Source: Opitutia bacterium Tous-C1TDCM (GTDB lineage Bacteria; Verrucomicrobiota; Verrucomicrobiia; Opitutales; Opitutaceae). From it: a stretch of 64,000 bases of DNA. The number at the start of each line of letters is the position of its first letter. Within the stretch, counting starts at the first letter, position 1. This document shows positions 57,991 through 64,000 of the stretch, one piece after another. The notes below the pieces were generated by a model. That model was not told where the DNA came from and made no database searches. It saw nothing but the letters and a program-made list of their open reading frames with translations. The stretch lies in the NCBI GenBank assembly GCA_002288455.1, contig NEUS01000002.1:16797-80796 (forward strand), written 5' to 3'. A program made the position numbers and the translations under genes.

Positions 57991-59697
57991 TCAGGTGTAC
58001 TTGATCACTTCCTCGATCGAGGTGTTGCCGTCGAAGATCGCGCGCATGCCGTCGTCGCGCAATGTGCGCATGCCCTGCTCGATCGCCTTTTGCCGGATCA
58101 CCAAGGTCGGAGCGCGCTGCGTGACGAGATCGCGCACCGCCTCGGAAAGCCGCAGCCATTCGTAGATGCCAAGGCGACCCTTGTAGCCGGACTGGCTGCA
58201 CGTCGGGCAGCCCTTGCCAAAGAAGAATTGGCGGTTGCCGACATTCTCGCGGGAGATGCCGACTTGCGAAAGGAGCTCGGCCGGCGGCAGGTAGGACGTC
58301 TTGCACTGCACGCACACGCGGCGCACGAGCCGTTGCGCGAGGACGGCCTCGACCGACGAGGCGATGAGGAAGGGCTCCACGCCCATGTCGACGAGGCGGG
58401 TGACGGCGCCGGCGGAATCGTTGGTGTGCAGCGTCGACAGCACGAGATGGCCGGTGAGCGAGGCCTGGATGGCGATCTGCGCGGTCTCGAGGTCGCGGAT
58501 TTCGCCGACCATAATGACGTCCGGGTCCTGACGGAGAAACGAACGCAGCGCCGAGGCGAACGTGAGGCCGACCAACGGGTTTACCGGGACCTGCATGATG
58601 CCTTCGATCTCGTACTCCACCGGGTCTTCGGCGGTCAGCAGTTTGAGGTCGATGGTGTTGATGACGCGCAGGCCGCTGTAGAGGGTCGTCGTCTTGCCGG
58701 AGCCGGTGGGGCCGGTGACGATGAAGATGCCGTTCGGCCGTTTGAGCACGTCCTGCATGCCGGTGAACACATCCTCCGGCATGCCGAGCTGGGTCATGTC
58801 GAGACGGACGGCGGATTGGTCGAGCACGCGGAGCACGACGCTCTCGCCGAACTGGGTCGGCAGCGTCGACACGCGCAGGTCGACCTGCCGGCCGCCGATG
58901 GTGATCTTGATGCGGCCGTCCTGCGGGATGCGGCGCTCGGCGATGTTGAGGCTGGCGAGGACTTTGACGCGGGAGATGATCGGCAGCGCGAGTTGCTTGG
59001 GCGGCGGCGCCATCTCGTAGAGCGCGCCGTCGATGCGGTACCGGATCTTGAATTCGTGTTCGAAGGGCTCGAAGTGGATGTCGCTCGCCTTGTCGCGGAT
59101 GGCCTGGCCGACGACCAAGTTGACGAACTTGATGATCGGCGTCTGCTCGGCCATCGACTCGATGTCGCGCTCCGAAAGCTCGCGGCCGGGGGCGTTGGCG
59201 GCGCCGGTATCGATTTTCCCGGTACTGATTTCCTGCAGCAGGTCGTCGATGCTTTCCTCGTCCTCGCCGTAGTGCTGCTTGATCTGGACCTCGACCTTGT
59301 CGGGATCGGCGAAATAAAGCCGCAGGTTCCGGTCCAAGGCGAAGGTCAGGTCGTCGACCGCCTGCGTGTTAAACGGGTCGGTGACGAGCAGGTCGATGTT
59401 CTGGTCGTCGGCCTGGAGCGGCATGACGCCGTAGTCGCGGGCGAGCTTGCCGTTGACGGCCGCGATGGCTTCGCCGGCGAACTGCACGGGCAATTCCGCG
59501 AGGTAGTCGTAGCCGAGATGGTCGGCGATGCGCCGGAGCAAATCCTCTTTTTCAATGATCCCGAGGTCGACGACGAGGTCGGCGAGGGATTTTCCCGTCG
59601 CCTTGTGCTCCTCGTTGAGTTCGTCGAGTTGGGCGATCGCGACGATGCGGTGCTCCTTCAGGAACTCGTAGATGGCCGAGCTGTGGCTGGCGAACAT
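57991..59697 (-). CDS. GspE/PilB-family assembly ATPase
   Basis: GPTGSGKTTTLYSGL Walker [49 protein letters not shown]; tetracysteine CVQC...CPTC. Confidence 0.94.
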   Translation of the reverse strand: MFASHSSAIYEFLKEHRIVAIAQLDELNEEHKATGKSLADLVVDLGIIEKEDLLRRIADHLGYDYLAELPVQFAGEAIAAVNGKLARDYGVMPLQADDQNIDLLVTDPFNTQAVDDLTFALDRNLRLYFADPDKVEVQIKQHYGEDEESIDDLLQEISTGKIDTGAANAPGRELSERDIESMAEQTPIIKFVNLVVGQAIRDKASDIHFEPFEHEFKIRYRIDGALYEMAPPPKQLALPIISRVKVLASLNIAERRIPQDGRIKITIGGRQVDLRVSTLPTQFGESVVLRVLDQSAVRLDMTQLGMPEDVFTGMQDVLKRPNGIFIVTGPTGSGKTTTLYSGLRVINTIDLKLLTAEDPVEYEIEGIMQVPVNPLVGLTFASALRSFLRQDPDVIMVGEIRDLETAQIAIQASLTGHLVLSTLHTNDSAGAVTRLVDMGVEPFLIASSVEAVLAQRLVRRVCVQCKTSYLPPAELLSQVGISRENVGNRQFFFGKGCPTCSQSGYKGRLGIYEWLRLSEAVRDLVTQRAPTLVIRQKAIEQGMRTLRDDGMRAIFDGNTSIEEVIKYT

Positions 59698-59737
59698 GGG
59701 CGGGGTGGAAAAACGGAGGAACGCGGCGCGGGACGGA

Positions 59738-60820
59738 TCAGACTTCGCGGAGCTTCATGCCCATCTGGAGGAATTTTTCCCGCATCAAATTCGGGTCCTG
59801 CGCTTTCTCGAGCGCCTCGTCGGGCGAAACCAGTTCCCGGTTCACCAGACTGGTGAGATGGGTGTCCATCGTGATCATGCCGAGGTTGGCGCCGGTCTGG
59901 ATGTCGGAGGAAATGCGGAAGGTTTTGTTTTCGCGGATCAGGGAGCCGATCGAGGTCGTGTTGACCATGATTTCGTAGCCGGCGATGCGGCCGCCGCCGA
60001 TCTTCTTGCAGAGCACCTGGGAAATGACGGCGACGAGCGAGGACGCGAGCTGGGTGCGGATCATGTCCTTCATGTTGGCGGGAAACGCGTCGACGATGCG
60101 GTCGACGGTCTTGGCCGCGCTGTTGGTGTGCAGGGTGCCGAAGACCAAGTGGCCGGTTTCGGCGGCGCTGATCGCGGCCTCGATCGTCTCGAGGTCGCGC
60201 ATTTCGCCGACGAGAATGACATCGGGATCCTGGCGCAAGGCGCGGCGGATCGCCTCCGAGAAACTCGGCACATCGACGTGCACCTCGCGTTGCGTGACGA
60301 CGCAGCGCTTGTGGCCGTGGTAATACTCGATCGGGTCCTCGATCGTGATGATATGGCCGTCGCGGGTTTCGTTGATGTAGTTCACCATCGACGCGAGCGT
60401 GGTGGACTTGCCGGAACCGGTCGGGCCGGTGACGAGAATGAGGCCGCGGGGACGGTACAGCAGTTCGCGGATTTTGTCCGGCAGGCCGATATCGCGCAGG
60501 CCGAACATTTTGTAGGGAATCTGCCGGAGGACCAGGCCGTAGTTGGTCTTGGACTTGAGGACGGAAACGCGGAAGCGGGCTTTCTCGCCGAAGGCGAAAC
60601 CGAAGTCGGCGCCGCCGTTGAGCTTCACGTTGCTGACGTGCGAATCGGGGGTGATCGACAGCATCAGTTTCTCGGTATCGAGCGGCGTGAGGGCCGGGCC
60701 GTCGATCGGCGTCATGCTGCCGCTGAGACGGATCGTCGGCGGCTGGCCGACCTGGAGGTGAAGGTCCGAGGCGCCTTGGTCGACCATCAGGTCGAGCAGG
60801 TCGTTCATTTCGTAGCTCAT
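59738..60820 (-). CDS. pilT: Type IV pilus retraction ATPase PilT
   Basis: [74 protein letters not shown]. Confidence 0.93.
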   Translation of the reverse strand: MSYEMNDLLDLMVDQGASDLHLQVGQPPTIRLSGSMTPIDGPALTPLDTEKLMLSITPDSHVSNVKLNGGADFGFAFGEKARFRVSVLKSKTNYGLVLRQIPYKMFGLRDIGLPDKIRELLYRPRGLILVTGPTGSGKSTTLASMVNYINETRDGHIITIEDPIEYYHGHKRCVVTQREVHVDVPSFSEAIRRALRQDPDVILVGEMRDLETIEAAISAAETGHLVFGTLHTNSAAKTVDRIVDAFPANMKDMIRTQLASSLVAVISQVLCKKIGGGRIAGYEIMVNTTSIGSLIRENKTFRISSDIQTGANLGMITMDTHLTSLVNRELVSPDEALEKAQDPNLMREKFLQMGMKLREV

Positions 60821-60856
60821 GGGTGCGGGGCGCGGAGGTTGGGGCGGGAACGCGGG

Positions 60857-62623
60857 TCAGATCGCGTCGCCGACGGTGATGGAAACGACTTCCTCGATGG
60901 TGGTGAGGCCGGCGGTGACCTTGCGGGCGCCGTCCTCGCGCATGGTGCGCATGCCGAGGGCGCGGGCGCGCTCGCGGAGCCGGGCGGTGCCGACGTGTTC
61001 GTAGATCATTTTCTGGATCTCCTCGTTGACGACGAAGATCTCGAAAATGCCCATGCGGCCGCGGTAGCCGGTCGCGTTGCAATCGGCGCAGCCGTCGCCG
61101 CGGGCGAAGTTAGCGTGTTCGGCCTGGGCGGGATTGATGTTGAGGGAACGCACTTCCTTCGGGTCCGGCGTGTAGGGGCGCTTGCAGTGGCGACAGATCT
61201 TGCGGACGAGGCGCTGGGCCATGACGGCGCGGAGCGAGGTGGAAACGAGGAACGGCTTCACGCCGATGTCGATGAGGCGGGTGATCGCGCCGGGAGCGTC
61301 GTTGGTGTGGAGCGTCGAGAACACCATGTGGCCGGTGAGCGAAGCGTTGATCGCGATCTCGGCAGTCTCGAGGTCGCGGATTTCACCGACCATGACGATG
61401 TTCGGCGCCTGGCGGAGCATGGCGCGGAGCGCGGAGGCAAACGTCATGCCCACGTCGTGGCGCACGGGCACCTGGTTGATGCCGTTGAGCTGATACTCGA
61501 CGGGATCCTCGACGGTGATGATCTTGCGGTCCGGCTTGTTGATGAAGTGGAGGCAGCCGTAGAGCGTCGTGGTCTTGCCGGAACCGGTCGGGCCGGTGAC
61601 GAGCAGAATGCCGTCGGGCAAAGAAATCAGTTTCTCGAAGGTGGCGGCGTCGTCGGTGAGGAACCCGAGCTCGGGCAGGCCGAGGGTGAGGCCTTCCTTG
61701 TCGAGAATACGCATCACGATGCTCTCGCCATGCACGGTGGGCAGAGAGGAAACACGGAGGTCGAGCTGCTTGCCGCCAACGCCGATCTGGATGCGTCCGT
61801 CCTGCGGGATGCGTTTCTCGGCGATGCTGATGTTCGCCATGATCTTCAGGCGCGAGATAATCGAGAGCTGGAGGCGCTTCGGCGGGTTCTCGACTTCGAT
61901 CAAAACGCCGTCGATGCGGTAGCGGACCCGGAAGCGTTTTTCCAAAGGCTCGATGTGGATGTCGGACGCCCGGCGTTGGATCGCCTCGATGATGATCTGG
62001 TGGACGAGTTTGACGATCGGGGCATCGGCTTCGGGGTTGGCCGGGGCGGCGGTACCGTCGGGTTCGGCGGGCACGGCCGACGCTTCCGCGGCGGGATCGT
62101 CCGACGACAAATGATTGAGCAGGGCGTCGATCGAGTTCGCGTCCTTGCCGTAGAAGCGATCGATGCCGAGGCGGATTTCCTCGGGCGTCGTGACGACCGT
62201 CTCGATGGGCATTTTCACGAGGTAGCCGAGAGCGTCGATGCCGTCGGTATCGAGCGGATCGCAGATGGCGACGCGGAGCTTGGCGCCGTCGCGGGAAATC
62301 GGAATCAGGCGATGCCGGGCGGCCACGGCCCGCGGCACGAGTTCGAGGGTATCGTTGCTGATGCGCAGGTTCGTGAGGTCCGGCGCCATCGGCATGCCGA
62401 ATTCCGTCGCGAGCAATTCCGCCACCCGCCGCGGATCAAGAATGCCTTGGCCGATGAGGGTCTCGAACAACCGGGGGGCGCCCGCGGCGTCGCCCCGGTG
62501 GGCGGCGACCAGGGCGCGGGCGGCGTCGACCTGCGTCGGGTGCAGGAGCCCCCGGTCCAGCGCGAGCTGGATCACGAAATCGTCGGCGGCAGTGGCGGAA
62601 GACGGCGGGGTACCGGGGGACAT
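60857..62623 (-). CDS. GspE/PilB-family assembly ATPase (second copy)
   Basis: GPTGSGKTTTLYGCL; LRQAPNIVMVGEIRDLETAEIAINASLTGHMVFSTLHTNDAPGAITRL; CRHC...CADC. Confidence 0.94.
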   Translation of the reverse strand: MSPGTPPSSATAADDFVIQLALDRGLLHPTQVDAARALVAAHRGDAAGAPRLFETLIGQGILDPRRVAELLATEFGMPMAPDLTNLRISNDTLELVPRAVAARHRLIPISRDGAKLRVAICDPLDTDGIDALGYLVKMPIETVVTTPEEIRLGIDRFYGKDANSIDALLNHLSSDDPAAEASAVPAEPDGTAAPANPEADAPIVKLVHQIIIEAIQRRASDIHIEPLEKRFRVRYRIDGVLIEVENPPKRLQLSIISRLKIMANISIAEKRIPQDGRIQIGVGGKQLDLRVSSLPTVHGESIVMRILDKEGLTLGLPELGFLTDDAATFEKLISLPDGILLVTGPTGSGKTTTLYGCLHFINKPDRKIITVEDPVEYQLNGINQVPVRHDVGMTFASALRAMLRQAPNIVMVGEIRDLETAEIAINASLTGHMVFSTLHTNDAPGAITRLIDIGVKPFLVSTSLRAVMAQRLVRKICRHCKRPYTPDPKEVRSLNINPAQAEHANFARGDGCADCNATGYRGRMGIFEIFVVNEEIQKMIYEHVGTARLRERARALGMRTMREDGARKVTAGLTTIEEVVSITVGDAI

Positions 62624-62638
62624 CGGCGGCGGACGCGA

Positions 62639-64000
62639 TTACTTGGGGGCGAGGCTGAGGAGGAACTCGGCGTTGGACTTCGTCTTCTTGAGGCGCGTGA
62701 TGAGCATCTCCATCGACTCGATCGGACCGAGGCCCTGCATGGCGCGGCGCAGCGCGAAGATACGCTGGAGCTCGTCGGGATGATAGAGCAGTTCCTCGCG
62801 GCGGGTGCCGGAGCGGTCGATGTTGATCGCGGGGAAAATGCGGCGCTCGACGAGGCCGCGGTCGAGGTGGAGCTCGCTGTTGCCGGTGCCCTTGAATTCC
62901 TCGAAAATGATTTCGTCCATGCGGCTGCCGGTGTCGATCAGCGCGCTGGCGATGATCGTGAGGCTGCCGCCGCCCTCGATGTTGCGGGCGGAGCCGAAGA
63001 AGCGTTTCGGCTTCTGGAGCGCGTTGGATTCGAGGCCGCCGGACATCGTCTTGCCGCCGTTGCCGGTGAGGGCGTTGTAGGCGCGGGCCAGGCGCGTGAT
63101 GGAATCGAGCAGAATGACGACGTGTTCGCCCTGCTCGACGCGGCGCCGGCAAATCTCGATCACCATCTCGGCGCAGTGCACGTGGCTTTCCGGCGTTTCG
63201 TCGAAGGTCGAGGAAACGACTTCGCCTTTCGTGTGCCGTTTGAAATCGGTCACTTCCTCGGGCCGCTCGTCGATCAGCAGCAGAATAAGTTTAACCTCGG
63301 GGCTGTTGGCGGAGATCGAATTGGCGATGTTCTGCAGCAGGACGGTCTTGCCGGTGCGCGGCGGCGCGACGATCAGGCCGCGTTGGCCGAAGCCGATCGG
63401 GGTGAGGATGTCGACCGAACGCATCGAGACGTCCTTCACGACATCGGCGTCCTCGAGCAGAATGCGTTTCAGCGGGTAGTAAGGAACGAGTTCCTCGAAG
63501 GGCACGACCTTTGCGATCTCGTCGGCGGGCAGGCCCATGACGCGGTCGACGCGGACGACGGACGGGCAGCGTTCGCCCTCGAGCGGGGGCTGGATGACGA
63601 CCTCGACGCGATGGCCGCGCTTGAGACCGTAGCGCTTGACGAGGCTGTCGGGCAGGTACGCATCTTCCGGATACAGGCGATAGTTGACATGCTCGTGGAC
63701 GACGAAGCAGCCGCGGTCGTTCTGGTCGATGTAGCCGGTGTCGCGGACCGGACGCTTGGTCGCGGCGGCGAACTTGAAGATCTCCGGCAGCAACACACGC
63801 CGGGCGGGCGCGCCGTCGAACCGGACGCCCTGGGTGCGCGCGAACGCGGTCAATTCCGCGAGGGTGAGCGCATAGATTTTGTTGAGGTGAAACACCTCGC
63901 CCTCGCCGGCCGCGAGTTGCTCCGCGGTCGCGTCGAGCGCGGCAAGGTCGTTGAAACGGCTCGGATTCGGCAGATCGCCGAAGACCGGGGCGTTGCTCGG
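62639..64000 (-). CDS. rho: Transcription termination factor Rho (N-terminus beyond window edge)
   Basis: [67 protein letters not shown]; frame stays open to base 64000. Confidence 0.95.
   Translation of the reverse strand, partial: PSNAPVFGDLPNPSRFNDLAALDATAEQLAAGEGEVFHLNKIYALTLAELTAFARTQGVRFDGAPARRVLLPEIFKFAAATKRPVRDTGYIDQNDRGCFVVHEHVNYRLYPEDAYLPDSLVKRYGLKRGHRVEVVIQPPLEGERCPSVVRVDRVMGLPADEIAKVVPFEELVPYYPLKRILLEDADVVKDVSMRSVDILTPIGFGQRGLIVAPPRTGKTVLLQNIANSISANSPEVKLILLLIDERPEEVTDFKRHTKGEVVSSTFDETPESHVHCAEMVIEICRRRVEQGEHVVILLDSITRLARAYNALTGNGGKTMSGGLESNALQKPKRFFGSARNIEGGGSLTIIASALIDTGSRMDEIIFEEFKGTGNSELHLDRGLVERRIFPAINIDRSGTRREELLYHPDELQRIFALRRAMQGLGPIESMEMLITRLKKTKSNAEFLLSLAPK

Overview
64 kb of high-GC bacterial chromosome. 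Gene content (PVC-type cytochrome/HEAT protein, DUF1080, ceramidase-like proteins, sulfatase) suggests Verrucomicrobia/Opitutaceae-like, but taxonomy is inference. Left to right: ABC-2/Gld-like transporter genes and DUF4340; metF; an IS4-like element with 12-bp perfect terminal inverted repeats; a sigma-54 response regulator; a flagellar filament block (FliT/FlgN-like, FliS, lipoprotein, FliD, two tandem short flagellins); a large pseudaminic-acid (PseB-C-F-G-I) and flagellin-glycosylation island with two TPR+OGT/SPINDLY-type glycosyltransferases, a 1746-aa multi-domain glycosyltransferase, two formyltransferase modules and a PIG-L deacetylase; HDOD and hybrid histidine kinase genes; a TPR block; a glycan-catabolism island with three ceramidase-like paralogs; trpE; a sigma-70 family factor; an NHL protein; a type IV pilus/T2SS ATPase cluster (pilC, two pilB/gspE, pilT); and rho, running off the right edge. 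Most notable: (1) a pseudaminic acid locus with no separate PseH, where PseG is fused to a formyltransferase domain and followed by a second formyltransferase and a deacetylase, suggesting an N-formylated pseudaminic acid; (2) a riboswitch/attenuator-like intergenic element (14930-15072) with mutually exclusive hairpins between the second flagellin gene and the TPR-glycosyltransferase gene; (3) clustering of three OGT-like transferases around the flagellins. All functional calls come from reading translated motifs; no searches were run.
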